Shown one piece after another: positions 46,721 to 60,590 of a stretch of DNA of 64,000 bases. The stretch comes from Larimichthys crocea (lineage: Eukaryota > Chordata > Actinopteri > Sciaenidae). Under the pieces are notes generated by a model. The model did no database searches. It was not told the DNA's origin and saw only the letters and a list, made by a program, of their open reading frames with translations. Numbering within the stretch: the first letter of the stretch is position 1; each line of letters starts with the position of its first letter. Made by a program: the position numbers and the translations under genes. The DNA lies in the NCBI RefSeq assembly GCF_000972845.2, contig NC_040028.1, forward strand, positions 15,746,871 through 15,810,870, in the 5' to 3' direction.

Positions 46721-48099
46721 ACTCCGATAAAAACTTCACAGTCACAATTCTTTTTAGAGGCAGCAAATGCATTGGCAATGTGTAAAGCTGATTGGTCTGG
46801 GGAGGCTGCCTACAGGTTAGCAGGCCTCATTTCCAATCTCTGACAGCAATATGTGTCGCCGTGCGCTTCATCCCGATTGCTCATGTTCAACACAAACCAT
46901 GGTCACTCTATATATGGAAATCTCTGTCTTCAGGGCGAAAAAAAATTAAAAAGGTGAGATTGGCACTTTAACCTCCGTGCCCCCCTGAAAATATGTTTTA
47001 GTCTGATACATTATACTACTGCGAATTATTTATCAAGAAGATACAAGCTTGATATTTCAAAAAAATAATGAGATGTTGAGGTGGCAGCTGGAATGTTCTG
47101 GTCCAGCGAGCAGCATCTATGAATCGGGGGAAATGAAGTAAATATGGCTGGCTGGGACACGCCATGTGCAGAATGTGAACGAGTGGAGTGCAGCGTTTAG
47201 GTGGCACTGGCCAAAAAAACTTAAAATCTTTCCTTTGTGGCCGACCTTATGGAATAGTGGCACCAGATTTAGCTGCGTATGCACAGGATTAGATATAACA
47301 ATTATTGATTCGAGTTTTAAAACGCATATACTGCAGACTAAAATCCAAAAGGTTTAGGAAATGGAAACTGAATGTCTTGTTTCCTGAAAAATGTCTGCTA
47401 TTTGCGGCTCATCAAACAAGCTTTAAAAGAACGACGAGCGTCCAACGTGGAGCCTGGAATCTCTCAGGCAAAAAAACAAAATATGTGTCGTGCAAAGCTG
47501 AGTTGAAAGAGCCCACCTGTCGACACGCTACATTCAGAGAACAAGTCATCCAGTTGTTGCCGTTCATACAAAGCGAGTGAAGAGAAGAAATCCATTCACA
47601 CACTCTGAATGCAGCTGAAGTGTGTTTCTCCTCAGATGACTGTTATTGGAAAGAACAAAACGGAGAAAGGCCGTGTATTAATTCACTTCAGACGCTGTCA
47701 GTCACCGCTTTCACTCCACTGTTTGTCTCTCACGCCTTGATGAACACACGACAATCAAGGTGAACCATGACTTGTTTGATTCTTTAAGGCAGTGACTAAC
47801 ATGTTTTTCATCGATCCATGCCTACACAGCAAACTGAAGTACGTGATCGTACAGATGCATCATTCTGTAAAATAATCTGATATTAAAATATCAATATTTG
47901 TATTTACATCATCAGACTTGTATTTCCACTTGTTGCCAGAATTAAGTAAATCCAAATGATAAGGGGAAAAATTGGTTTATTTCAGAGCTTCCCCCCCCTT
48001 TCCCCCTCCCCAAACTCCTGTCTTTGTTTTGATTTATTTCATCCTCTCAGAACATCCCGTTGCTTTTCAGGGCCCCCTTTGTTCTTGGTGAAGGGGTCT

Positions 48100-48440
48100 T
48101 TTATTTGGGAGAAATCTCCCATCTCAGACCAGCGCTTTGCCTTGATGCAGATCTTCATTAATCTCCGGGGCCGCTGTGGGCTCTACAGCAGCCTGCCGTT
48201 TTGATGGGAATTGAATTTGATACTGTATTGTGGCTTGTATGGAAGCTAACAATGGCCTGTGTTCCTTCCTGTGTCTGTGCACAATCAGAGAGACCCAATT
48301 AAATAATTTGGTACAATAAAGGGGAACAAAAGGATACCGAGGCATAAAGTGAGGGCTCCAACATTTGCATTCTACCTATTTTCTCTATCGTGTTAATTAA
48401 TTCGCTTTGAAAAACCACAGGGGAAGGCACAATGGAAAAC
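48100..48440. other. candidate conserved noncoding block
   Basis: Contains CTTCATTAATCTCCGG, CCCAATTAAATAATTTGG, an octamer ATTTGCAT at 48363-48370, and GTGTTAATTAATTCGC. POU and homeodomain sites together fit neural enhancers of SoxB genes. Confidence 0.42.
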
Positions 48441-48997
48441 TGTGCAGCTCATTTCAAAGTATGTCTGAGGATGCTTTATATTCAGGTGACATGCTAAATC
48501 AACATTTACAATAGAAAAATCACATTTTTCTCAGAAGCGCCAGAGACAGTCAAAATAAAAGACTTTACAGCTTCTGTTTTTTTTTTTTAAATAAGTTTTC
48601 ACTTATGTAAAGAAAACTTTATACTAGAAAGTCATCATTTAAAAAAACAAACAGTTTTTCTGCATGTTTAAATCATAGAAGGCTCTTCTGTGCCTCGCTT
48701 AAATGATCTCACCGTGTCTGAATAGAATAATTTTGCATCTAAAACGACTGTCATGATAACCTGCTCTTAATTAACAATGTGTGAATTGTGTGATATATAA
48801 CTGCTTTTGTTGATGGTAATATGTCATATCCAATGAAGGGTAAATGAATTATCCACGAGTGCCCCGTGATAAGCAGTGATGGGACCCATATGGAGCTGTC
48901 AGTGGACTGCTGGTGGGCTCTCCTAGTCCAGCCGCTGTAATTGAAAGAAATGAGCCATGGAGCTGACACATTAGCAGTCTCCCCAGAGATGGACCAC

Positions 48998-49000
<3 letters not shown>

Positions 49001-49034
<34 letters not shown>
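49001..49034. repeat. (CA)n microsatellite
   Basis: About 16 CA units. Confidence 0.92.
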
Positions 49035-49035
<1 letters not shown>

Positions 49036-49119
49036 GGCGTGCACATCCCCGTTTTGTCATTTTTTTTTATACATCATCTTTTCAGACTCTATCTCACTGA
49101 AAGTATAACCCAGACAATG

Positions 49120-49560
49120 TCAGACAGGCTGATGCAGCAGCGCCCTACTGTAACTGAGACAGGGTGTAAGATTGGGTAGGTCTCCATCTGGGTTAAGGGG
49201 ATAATGAGAAACTGCCCTGCAGTGAGTTAATCAGCTCATCGCTCTCCCAGCACTGCCATTTATTTGCTGTTTATTCCCCAGCACAGGGCCCCCAGGGGGA
49301 GGCCTGTCTGTGAGGCAGCACCTGCAGCTTCCCCGACGCTTGATTTAGTGCTGTAAATGCTGCTTGTGGGCCAGATTACGCTGGACAGTGATCAAACCTT
49401 ATTTGCACTCTGATTAGACAAACTGCTCCCTGCACTGACCAGGCTGAAGCAATTCTCCTTTAGCAATTTTATACTGCTGCCCTGCGTAAAAATGATTAAC
49501 ACTGCCTGGATGAATGTGGCAGCCATTCATTCACAGTCATATCCCTGCATAGTCCTGATT
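49120..49560. other. candidate conserved noncoding block
   Basis: Unique, with GGGATAATGAG, GTGAGTTAATCAGC, TGATTAGACAAAC and TTAGCAATTTTATAC. Higher GC than its surroundings. Confidence 0.35.
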
Positions 49561-50299
49561 CTGGATGAGGTATCAGTCCCACTGCTATAAGCCAACTGTT
49601 AATCATACATCCATAATATATATAATCACATCATCTGAAAAAGTACTTTCTTTGAAACTTTATCATAGTTTAGCAACTGTTTATACAATTGATCACAACA
49701 GATTAGTCATTTGTGTCAGTATATATATTTCCTTAGATATGGCCGAATGATTCAGCAAAGCATTGCCCCCCTTTTTCACCTGTCAATATCTCTCAGACAA
49801 CTTTACGTCTCCCAGTTTGCCAGCTGTAGCCTAAAACAATGATTGTATGAATTTTATGGTGTTTGTTTTTATTTGTGCCCAGAAGATCTTGCATGTATCT
49901 TTGCTCATTCAAGCAAAACATAACATATAAAAATGCTAAATGACATTGCAGATAACACACGTACAGTACATAATTAAAAAGTACCTGAGTCTGGAAGACA
50001 CTATAACAAGGGTAGGGGTGACTTTTAGGGTTAGGGTTACAAAGTCCACAGTAGCAGTTCTCACTCTGGTTGCCCCTAGGAAATCAAATCCTCTGCCTAA
50101 ATGTAAATGCAGTGGTTAAAAACTGGTTAATTATTCAATATATGAAAAGAAGTTTTTGAAAAGTCATCATAAAACCAATGAAGGACATGTTTGGGTTTGA
50201 CAAACACTGCTAGCTGGCATTCAAGGTAATGAGTTACCAAACTTTGCCTCAATGTTTACAAAAGTAAAGTTATTACGTCTACATTTTCCATTTCCATTT

Positions 50300-50575
50300 G
50301 CTCATGTGCAACTCATGCATATGCACCATAGACAGTAGAAAAACATAGATGTTCTATGCATGATGTCACCCATAGGGTTCTGAAGAGCCTTTGTGAAACT
50401 CAGCGTGTGGTGGCTCTGGCCGTTGCCATCTTGGCATTCCGACCTCCACCGGCTCCAGGCTAATCCAAAAATGGGCAAAGTCGTGGAGCCTGCGTGGAGC
50501 TGAAGTAGGACGAGTAAAGCCTGGTTGCCATAAACTAGCCACCAGTGACGGCACCCACCTGTCAATTGATTCAAT
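50300..50575 (+). repeat. teleost-type interspersed repeat, part 1
   Basis: ATGATGTCACCCATAGGGTT, then GCCGTTGCCATCTTGG, CGACCTCCACCGGCTCCAGG and AATGGGCAAAGTCGTGGAGC. This order matches a dispersed repeat known from many fish. It is broken relative to part 2. Confidence 0.6.
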
Positions 50576-50814
50576 TAAATTTTTTTCATAGCACTAAATC
50601 ATAACAGGGGTTATCGCATGCAATTTCCATATAGCACAGGTCTTTACTATTTATAATATTATTTACAGAGACCCAACAATTCCCACCATGAACAAGCACA
50701 AGTGTTAGTGACAAGGAAAAAAAACGTTAAAATTAAGAGCGACCACACTCCTAATTAAAAGATTTGATATGATTTGAACGAGTGAGTTATGTAGAAATTC
50801 AGACTTTGTACAGT

Positions 50815-51005
50815 TGTCATGAATGGGAAGTTAGCTATAGAGACCAAAGTATTTTTTTATTTTTATTTTTTTGTACCAGGTTTTTAACTAAATGTTTATT
50901 TTTGCTGTTAAGTTGGACATTTTAACATGAGGGCTCATGGAGATTTCCTCATTTTGTAGCCAGCCTCGAGTGGCCATTCAAGGAACTGCAGTTTTTGGAG
51001 AGGTT
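50815..51005 (+). repeat. teleost-type interspersed repeat, part 2
   Basis: GCTATAGAGACCAAAG, then GCTGTTAAGTTGGACATTTT, GAGGGCTCATGGAGATT and GCCTCGAGTGGCCATTCAAG. I recognise it as a common fish repeat; the two parts may be one decayed element about 0.7 kb long. Confidence 0.6.
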
Positions 51006-51017
51006 ACCACTTGATAT

Positions 51018-51067
51018 GCGCACACACACGCACACACACACACACACGCACACACGCACACACACAC
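51018..51067. repeat. (CA)n microsatellite with CG interruptions
   Basis: CA units with five regularly placed CG steps. It directly follows the repeat at 50815-51005. Confidence 0.9.
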
Positions 51068-52189
51068 TCCTAAGAGCAGACAATACATCCTGTAACCTTC
51101 AAATGTATTGTGTTTAGAGTAGGTCCCCTGTTGCATTCAGAGTGGAAAGCACTTCAGCTTGGTCACTGTACAGCAGATTTTCATGCTTTAATGCTACACA
51201 AAGCCTGCTCTTTCCCCAAATGATCAGGCCATCTTATTGTTGCACCTCAGACTGAATAGGTACGTATGTAGAGCACTGGCAAGGTCTCCTTTCTTTCATC
51301 TGCTTCTGTGCAGAGGCTAGCTAAGTATTAATGAAGCCATTTTTCTGATCTGCTCTCTTTACCCTGATCCTCCCCTCAGGATGCCCCTCCATCATTTTTC
51401 TAGTATTTGCTTTATTACCATAACCCTTATGCAAGGCCCATTTAGAATTGTGCTTGAGCGACTGGGAAGCATATTAAGGCAATGGGGAATTATTGTGAAG
51501 AAAATATACACTATACACAGCTGAAAAGAATAGAGGGCAATGCTCATAATGGAATCTGAAAGCTTTCATTTTTCCCCCTCATTGTCTCTCCTTCCTTCTC
51601 TAAACAACATTCCCTTTTTTTCAGCTATCAGAGCAAAGTTCTCAGAGAGAAAATGAAGTTCATTCATGCATCCTGAAAGAGGCTTTTAAGCTTGAGTACA
51701 GCTCAAACGGCTGGCCTGAGTATGACTCAATGTTTATAACCTTGGCGTGGAGAATTCAACAATACTGAGGAAATGAATGAAGCCGGCTATAAAGCACATC
51801 CGAGCCACAATGCCCAGAGACTTATTGGTATTCATTAACATGTTTTGTCCATGTCACTAAAGTCATGCGATCTGTTGTTGTAGGATTTGTGAAATAATTC
51901 TGAACAATTAAACTGAAGTAGACTGTTGAATTTTTGGTCAACAATGCCAGAACTTATACAGTTTTTATTTCAGATGTTTCTTTTTTTGGGAGAAATAATT
52001 CTCTCGAATAATATTATTGTGTTTTTATTGATTTGGAGTGCGCAAAAGATATGCATCTTCAAGATGAATGTACAGTTACGATAAGATACAAAGAGTATTT
52101 TTCTTAGCTGTCAGGTCCCCTCCCACTGCTCCCAGCCCCTTTCTCTCTTCATTTTGCTAACTGGTGCTCAAAACTTCTCCTCCGCTGAC

Positions 52190-52640
52190 CAAGCATCAGC
52201 TTCCCTGTGCTGATAAATGGGCTTCTTTGAATTGATGGCAGGCTGGAGGAAAAAGAGATAATCCTAGATAATGTGGACACAGTTTTCATTTCTTGTCACC
52301 CAATTAAACTGCAATTATCCCAAGAGCAGGAGAGGAGAAAAGTGGAAAGAATGGCCAAAGAATGGGAGAGCGAGGCTCCCTGGGACACTCTCTACCAGAC
52401 ACATTAGCCCAGATTTGCTCCATCCTGATAAAAGAGACCCATTTCTTGCACTTGGCAGTGCACAGCAAGTGGCAGACCAGCTGCAACCTGGGGTTTTTAG
52501 AAAAGAATGCCTTTGCAATGTTTGTGCCATGCCTCAAAGTGGCTGGGAAGAAAAAGATCAAAATGTATACAGGTTGTCGCCCTATTAAAGCATGGTGGCT
52601 TTTGTGTGGCACTCCATGTGTCTTTAGCTGAGGACATCAA
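52190..52640. other. candidate conserved noncoding block
   Basis: Contains GAGATAATCCTAGATAATG, ACCCAATTAAACTGCAATTA and CCTATTAAAGCATGG. Several open frames overlap on both strands here, which reflects long stop-poor unique DNA rather than coding. Confidence 0.33.
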
Positions 52641-53029
52641 GGTTTTATCCCTTAAGAGCCCATATGGATTTTTTTTTTATATTATTATTATGCTAATGTC
52701 CAAGACACATTGTCGGAGGGAACAAGTGTGCATTTTGTGAAACCTTTGTCGTCACTGACTGATCAATGTAAGAACCCTGGAGCTGACTACACAGGGGTTT
52801 GAAAAACCTTCAAACAAGCTCTTCTTAGCATGTCCAAAAGTGCTTTGACCGAGAGCCTGTGTGCGCCTACAATTCCTTAAAAAGAATCGACCATTGCTTT
52901 AAAAAAAAAAAAGAAAAGGGGGACGCTTCCTCAGTGAATTGTTTTCCTCTAGATGAATCAAGGCTGGGTGAAACTCTCCCCTGGCACAAAATCTAAGAAG
53001 TAAATTAATGTCTTTTGTAATTACTGTTC

Positions 53030-53330
53030 CTCTTAGTAATTATCACACCGGACAATTTATGGATTAACATATTGATTTCACTTGACCCCTTGGCGAGGCT
53101 TAATTTGGACAGAGGAGACACTTTTGGCTTGTGCTGCCAAATGCAAACAGCCCTCGGGGCCCCCGCTGGAGCTTTGCTTTTTAGGCGTGTCACAGCATCT
53201 TTAGCAAACGTCCCATGGGACGATGATCTGACTCACACAGGGTCCTGGCCTTTGGGTAAGCCATCCCTTAAGAGTGCAGCTCTGCATGCTTGGGTATTGA
53301 CTTTAACCAGACATTAAAAAGATAAAAAAA
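53030..53330. other. candidate conserved noncoding block
   Basis: Contains TCTTAGTAATTATCAC, TTATGGATTAACATATTG and GGCTTAATTTGGAC. Unique DNA, unproven. Confidence 0.28.
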
Positions 53331-53750
53331 AACTCAGAGGAGCATTCACGAGAGTAATTCATTAATCTTCACGCAGACGATTAGTGCTTTGAAGTCTTTG
53401 ATTTTGAAAAGCTCCGCTCCTTGCTTTACTATCCTTCCCCTCGCAGGCTGCGTAGATAAACATTGGAAATAAACAGATTAGTTAAAATCATTAGGCAAAC
53501 ATCTTAACACACGCAAACACAGGTTTCGCCTGCTTCGGAATGCTGATAAGTGTAACCCCCCCTTCTGCAATGGCATCTAATGATGTTGTTGTCGCATGTG
53601 CTTGTGTGCACAGAATCAGCGGTGTGGCAGTAATGCATTGCTGATTATGGAGCGGAGAGAATACTCTGTCAAAATATGATCAATATTTCCTATAAGTGCC
53701 CCCGCTGCTCTCCATGAGTAATGGCCTGATTAAGCAAGCAACACGAGACA

Positions 53751-53773
53751 CAGAGAGAGAGAGAGAGAGAGAG
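53751..53773. repeat. (GA)n microsatellite
   Basis: Eleven GA units. Confidence 0.9.
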
Positions 53774-54536
53774 GCCAGTATGAATGCGGTCTCTCCACTG
53801 CTGTGTCCATCAAATAATGAGATCACCTGAGACAGCCACTGTCATGCCCACCCCCCCCCGCTTCAACCCTCACCACCACACCCGAACAGGACGTGCTGAC
53901 AGGACACTTGCCCTCCCATTGATCATAGTGTCATTCAAGCCAGAGCTTAGGGAAACACATGTACACACACGCACACGGCCACGTGTTCGCATTGCAAAAA
54001 CCCTGAAATGCAATACAAATATCACTAATCTTTTTTTTTGCCGTGTTATGTGCGCGGTATAATGAACTCTTATTCCAGTTATTGGAATGGCCACATGTTT
54101 TGTCCCTGAGGTGTGTCAGACAACACTGGCATAAAGGGCTCACCTAGAGAGATGTGACATTCAGCTACACAATGAGCCATCTGCAGGAACTCGGCCATTT
54201 CTCTCTTTTGAAAAGTGGGACTTTTTTTTCTTCCCCTCTCTCTCAATGACATGGTTATTATCTTGGTCACTTAATCTCCTCAAATAAGATTGATTTGTCC
54301 TTTCAGGCTGTGTAAGAGTGCCTCTGTCAGAAGGCGCTCAGGCCATGGGAACCATAGAGTTCCAATGCATCCTCACAATTTTCCCATTTGATGGAGGTCA
54401 CAGTCATTCGGGCTGCTTCTTTGACATACTGATGAGTACACACACAAAGGCTCTTTCATTGTTACAAGTAATAGAGAAGAGCACGGCTACGCTCACAATA
54501 CGCGACAGGAAGAGATGCAGGGGTTGTGAACGTGTC

Positions 54537-54544
54537 ATGCAAAT
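54537..54544 (+). promoter_or_regulatory. POU octamer motif
   Basis: A perfect ATGCAAAT followed at once by a second GCAAAC half-site. Motif only. Confidence 0.3.
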
Positions 54545-55599
54545 GCAAACACGCATTCTGAATTGGAAGATAATTATATACTTAGATGATAATAACCAAC
54601 TGGCAAGAATGGCTCGATTGTCTCCCCCGTCTTTGTCTTAATGTTCACAGGTGATTCAGAAGCAGGCGAGACAAACAACAACAATGACACAAATGAATGT
54701 TTATTCAGCGTGAATGCATGGACGCTTCTGTGTTTTTCAAGAAATATCTCAAAAGCAACACTTAAAGTAATGTTCGCTTGAAAGGTGTATTTATTCACAG
54801 CGTGGTCCAATGTCAAGGACGGTGTTCTGGTGCAAGTTTTATTAAAACCTCTGTTTTTTCTTTTCTTTCCTTTTCTTTTTTTTTAATATACTTTCTTTGG
54901 TGTAATTTTGTTAAGTCTGTTTTTCATAAAACACTTTCGGATAGACCGTGAGGTCTGACTGACAATGGATGTCAGTTTACACAGAAAAGAAACTGAAATC
55001 ACAAAAGGTCATCTTTAATAGTAGACGTGTGAATGCTTTTCAACAGTTTTGCAATTTGATTTGATCATATTTAACTTTTCACTTTTCAATTTTGCAGGAC
55101 CCGTGTATTGAAAAGGCTGTGAATTTGAATAAATCTTGACCTTTGAAGCACGACCTTTTGAGTGTTTTCACCTTCTGTTCATTCAACCCAGATGAACACA
55201 AATCCTTAGATTCAGTTCTTCATTTGCTATTCATAACACCGGGGAAACTTGCAACAAGGGTCAAAGGTGGATAATAAGCTGGAAGCACTATACTGTCAAC
55301 TTTTATACAAGTGTGCTTGATGTTTTTGTGCAATGGTAAAGATGAACAAGTCACCCTCTGGATTTTCTTCTCTTGCTCTGAAGGACGATGGCACACTATG
55401 AAAGCCCAAATAGCATGTTACTGTGCTGCCACGGGTTCAAGGAGATTGGATCACTTTTTGTTTGCGAAGCGGCCTCAATTCAGCTTTCACATAAAGAGCG
55501 AGAGACTAGGAAAGGACTGAGAGAGAGCAGTCTTTGTGGGGTTGAAGCGAAGGGGTGGATAAAAAAATTGCCTTGGTGCATCAGTTTTCTCTGATCCCG

Positions 55600-56250
55600 A
55601 CTGGAACTATAAATGTATCTGAGAGATGAGCTATCTGTGGCGGGCTGTGCCACAAGCAGGGCCTTTTCTTCCCTCTGTCCCCGTGATGAGTTAGCAGGAC
55701 CTGGAGTGATAAAGCTGATAGAAGGGGCTGCTATCAGGTGGCAGTCTGGGTAATTACAACTCTCTATTTGGGGGCTTTACAGTGATGCTGTGGTGATAAG
55801 GGGAATATAATGAGGAAGAAAGGCCGGCGATAATGTATCCGCTAAATGGTTCAAAATAGTCTATCTTGGGAAAAGTCATCTCTGTGCCTGGAGGGAAACA
55901 AGTATCTGTGGATTTGAACCGCAGGGCCCAGCGATTGAGACTATGTGGAAGGCTAAACATCCAGCCCGTGGGGGGTATCAGCAATCAGAGTTCAAAAATC
56001 TGACTTTCCACCAAGGGTAGGTTAGGTTTTTTTTTTTAATGATCCAGGAAGTCATTTGATTGCAGCTGCTATTTTGTTTGCCCCTCAGGGTGAGCGACAT
56101 TCTGCAGTGTGAGATTACATATAATACTTTGACAAGCGGCGGTTGAAAGATGAAGGTCTTATCAAGCTGGCGGACTCCACATCCTTCTGTGTAGCCATTC
56201 TCCCTCCATAATGTGCTTTGAAAGTTTGTTGTATCTGTCAGTTCAGGTCC
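55600..56250. other. candidate conserved noncoding region
   Basis: Unique DNA of mixed composition with repeated GATAA/GATAAAG cores between 55690 and 55840 and GGGTAATTACAAC. Interrupted by a T tract at 56028-56038. Confidence 0.28.
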
Positions 56251-58439
56251 TCGAAGATTGAACTGACAATCACTCCTCTTTCCTCCCTCTTTACCATCAT
56301 TCAAGCATTCACTCACACACACTCGCTCAAATCCTCAGGGCCATTTTCCTGTTCCACTCCCCAGTATTTAATGCACACTGCAGTGTGTGCAAGTGTTCTA
56401 GCTTGTATGGCTGTTTTTTATTGTGAATTGCAGATTCCCTCACTAGGGATCATGACCACTATCAATAGTATTTCCACTAATGTGATTAAGTTAATACTGT
56501 GCTCTATGAGAGGATTATTTCTCAATTCCTCTTGATATGCGTAATATTTAGGTTGTGGTTGAGTAAATATTTTGGTTCTTCACCAAAATAATTCCCACTG
56601 AGACAAAGACACGAAAGTCTGCCCTAAGGAGCAATAAAGACTGTATAATTAGAATGATTAAAGAACTGCACAACTAATTTGGCACTTATTGAATATATTT
56701 TGAGAACACAACGTTCAAAATAGGTCACATATTTAAGCCACACAAATAAAAAACAAATATTAACTTTATTCACATTAATTATGTATTTATTCAGACGTTC
56801 GAGTGTGACTCATTTGAAGTGCTGCTGAAGTCGGCATTGTCTCTTACCAATCCGATCATTATGTTGCCTCGCGCTTAAGCATATTTTCTACGTATTGTGG
56901 GAGCTGTAAAAGAAACCTCATTAGACAAAATGACTTGTAATCTAAATGCAATCATCTTTAAATAGTAATCAATTGGATCCCTTACAACACTAAACTGTTT
57001 GTCATTAGCACTTTATCAAAGGCTCACTTAAGACAAGATTCTGCAGCTAATGGCGTGTGATAGTGACAAATTGACTTTCAATAACCTCCAACATCATGCA
57101 GGAAACACTCTGCCCCTGTGACATGTTTGCTTTTGCTGTAAAAAATGTATTTACAGTTTGGAGATTTTGTTTTCCTTGTTTGGAAACTGTCTTTGATATG
57201 GATATCTTTGTCTTAATCTTAATGCAAATTGGAATTTATTTCAGCCAGTGATTAATAAAAATAGGCTGTGTGTCAACTGAAAACATGCAGTAATTATGCT
57301 TGAAACAATATCACATTTCTCTCAGTGTTATAACACCAAACATGCTTTTAAATAGGGTTTTTATTTAAAGCAAATCTAATGAAATCTTTTGGTCCAGATT
57401 TGTTGTTGTTTATCTGCTGTATAAATCCTTAATCTGAAAATCAGCTGTAAAAAGTGGAGCAGTTGGCATGTTCATACAAAGATGAATGAGAATCCTATGA
57501 ACACAGATGAAAATGAGATGACTACCTTTTTTTTTTTTATCTACTGTAAGGTGCATTTAAGTGCTTCTGTCTTGGCATCGGCCTGCATGGGAGGCAGCTC
57601 CAGCTTTAAGGAAAAAAATAAGGAAGGGGGAAGATCCAGGGCAGAGCTGTGATCAGAGAAGCAGAAAGAAAACCACATCAGGTACACAATCAGGACCCCT
57701 CCCTCTCTCTTTCTTCAACCCTTCCCCGATAATGAACAAACTTTCATGTGGCTGTAAATGCTACACTCTTCTGTTTGAAGTGGCAAACAGAAAGATATTG
57801 TTGTTTACCCTGCTTCCTTTTTTTTTCTTCCCAAAGAAAAGCCATCTGATGGCAGGAAGTCAACTCATGTTAATCTTGAAATTAATTTAAGACTTGATTC
57901 CCCTCCCTTCACCTCCAATGGTGCCACTTTGAGAGAATAAAACACTTTGACAAGAAAAATGAGGTACACATCCTACACTACTTGTTATAGATGAGGGCTT
58001 TTTTATGCAGACTGGGATTATCCAGGGATCCTCATCAACTCTCTGTATAATTTGTTGTGCTTTCTCCCAGAGTTTAGTGGAGTGTCGAGCAGAATAAACT
58101 GTTTGGTGCTATCATGAAGATTCTTGCACCTCCAGGGGCTCCTATTTCAGAGTGATGGCTTTAGCACTTTGGAGTGAACTGTGTGCGATCTCTCCGGGTA
58201 GGAAAATGTCCCCATGGGCTTGTTGTTGCTGCTGTCTGCCTTCTATTTGCATGATATTTTTCTATTCAGTCTTATCATCAGTGTGCTGTGAGGTGGGAGT
58301 GCTGGCTCCGTCTCAGAGGCTGGACCCGGGCTTTATCGGCAGGTAATTCTCCCACTCTCACTAACTCATCTTGAATTATTTAAGTGTTATTTCCAGGACC
58401 CAGGCAGAAAAAAAAGAGGAGGAGGGGGTGGAAACACAC

Positions 58440-58477
58440 TGTTGTTGTTGTTATTATTTTATTTATTTATTTATTTT
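58440..58477. repeat. (TTG)n/(TTTA)n simple repeat
   Basis: Four TTG units running into ATTTATTT repeats. Confidence 0.85.
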
Positions 58478-59233
58478 ATAATCAGATATCATTAAATTAC
58501 AAAACTAAATAAATTAATGTTTCCTCAGTCTGCAAAATAATAAGCTGTTTGGTGAAATAAATACAACGAATCTTGACATTATGATCAGTAAGAAAAACAT
58601 GCTGGATGGTTGCGCTTGCTTCCGTTTAATACAAGGCTCAACAAGGCCCTGGCATCATCTAAAAATCCTCCAACACGTGTTAATATTGAAAGAGAGAAAA
58701 GAAAAAAACAAGAGGCTGGAGATGTATTCATATTCATCCACGTCAAAGAACTCTAAAGAAATTAAAGAAACCTGCAGAGAGAAATAAAAAAAAAAAAATT
58801 AGGAAATGTCCAGGGGGAGGGAGAGGGCTGGTGAAAGCACGCCTGTGTGCAGACACTGAATTGCACAGCACTTTAACTGTCTAATCGCGATAAGAACTTT
58901 TTTTATTCCACCGTAACTTATTCATATAATTCATAGCAATTTTTTTTCTTCTTTTTTTTTGCCCGTTTGTGTCATGAGAGGCATGTGCTCCTGCGGAGTG
59001 AGTGGAGCGCTTCATTGCAGTAATGTTATCGAGGTGAATGACAAGCCGACAAAAGGGAGGAGAGCGCACCGGTTGTTGAGAGATGCTGCGACTCCGTTTA
59101 AAGGCAGCGAGCAGGTTTTTGTCTCTCATCTGCTCCTCCTGACGCGCGGATCATCCTCACCTTGTCAGGTTTCTCTCTCTCTCTACTTGAGACAAAGAAG
59201 CGATTCCCTCAGTGAGCCTTTTCTCCGCTGCTG

Positions 59234-59270
59234 CAATAATAATAATAATAATAATGATGATGATAATAAA
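59234..59270. repeat. (AAT)n microsatellite
   Basis: AAT units with three GAT variants. A second short run lies at 59431-59449. Confidence 0.9.
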
Positions 59271-60158
59271 CAAAACAAAAACAAGCCTAATCCTTGTTAA
59301 CAGGAAATTTTGGAGGCTTTCTCTTCTATAAATTGCGCATCACCTCTTTGGGATCACTCAAGTTTCACCCCATCAATATTTGGCTAAAAGTAGAATTAAT
59401 AATCCAATATTTTATTTTATTCAGTAATACCAATAATAATAATAATAAGCACTCATTATATATTGTGCAAACAGTCCTTATATTAGGCTCAACCATTTCT
59501 GAAAAGAACAACAGTATAGTGAATTGAATTTGACATCCATTTATATCCTAAATTAAAGGCTCGACCTACAGCCTAATTCGTCATTTATAATATTGTTCGA
59601 TGCAGCCCTTCTCTTATTCCCCCCTGTCTCTTTTTTTTGTACACATACAATTATGTACAACGGGGAAGGTGCGAGAACAAACCACTTAAACCTACAATTT
59701 ACTCAACAAGTCCTGCAGATAACTGTAATTGCTTAGTTGAATATTCGACAACCTAATTTCAGTTGTCGATTCGCTGCCCTTGGGAAAGTCCTTTGAAGTG
59801 AAAGTAAAGAAGAGTGTGTGGTGGTGGGGGGGATTTCAGGAAAGTAATTAATTTCACCGAGCGCCGATTAGAAACACTTCAGACCTCCTCAGCATTCGCG
59901 TATTTACGACAAATGCAACAATATCAGAAAATTAAAGAAGATATTCTTTAGCTCTCTTGTCGTCTTTTACGCACGACTTTTTTCAATGGCAGTGCCACCC
60001 ATGGGGAAGGGGAAGGGGCAGGAAGAGGGAGAGAGAGGTGAGGATGAAAGGTGAGGAAGTGGAGGCTGGTTTGATTGTCAATTAAACAAATGAAACAGAG
60101 GAAGAGGCGATTAGGCGTGTAATGATACATGTTTTAAATAAGAGAGTGTGTGCAGGCT

Positions 60159-60160
<2 letters not shown>

Positions 60161-60194
<34 letters not shown>
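60161..60194. repeat. (TG)n microsatellite
   Basis: About 16 TG units. A CA tract follows at 60299-60325, so the two could pair in single strands. Confidence 0.92.
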
Positions 60195-60195
<1 letters not shown>

Positions 60196-60298
60196 TTTTC
60201 ACCTCGGCTATTTAAAGATTCAATGCAAGTTGAGACTTAACTTCAGCGACGTGCACCTGTCTGCTGCAGCCACTTTCACCTGTTATTGTAAGAGGCTC

Positions 60299-60325
60299 GC
60301 ACACACACACACACGCACACACACG
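60299..60325. repeat. (CA)n microsatellite
   Basis: CA units with two CG steps, inverted relative to the TG run 105 bases upstream. Confidence 0.9.
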
Positions 60326-60590
60326 CTGCCATCCTCAGGTATTTCAGGTGCGTAAAAGGTGTGAATGACTTTTTGAATTGAGCTAAACTCGCTCTTTGGC
60401 GTTAATATAATTAATATCGTATGGAACTAATGAGTCCAAACACTGAGAGATCACCGCTCTGAGGTCAGATCATAAATAAACACAGCCTCTATAATAAAGC
60501 CACGAGATGCGTTTCCTCTTTAAACAGGGTGGGATTTTTTTTTTTTTTTTTAAATCTTTCAGCAAGTCAAGTCTGCGTGCCTGTCGCGAC

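Larger units (their letters stand above)
35961..60500. other. abcc4-sox21 intergenic region (about 25 kb, no coding gene)
   Basis: Open frames here are short, overlap on both strands and show no domain, so I call none. The region holds microsatellites, one repeat cluster near 50300-51000 and many unique blocks with homeodomain and octamer cores. It is the expected regulatory space of sox21. Blocks not listed separately contain only unique AT-rich DNA to my eye. Confidence 0.7.

Noticed and set aside
50027..50039. TTAGGGTTAGGG, telomere-like
   Set aside because: Only two units; too short to suggest an interstitial telomere or fusion point.
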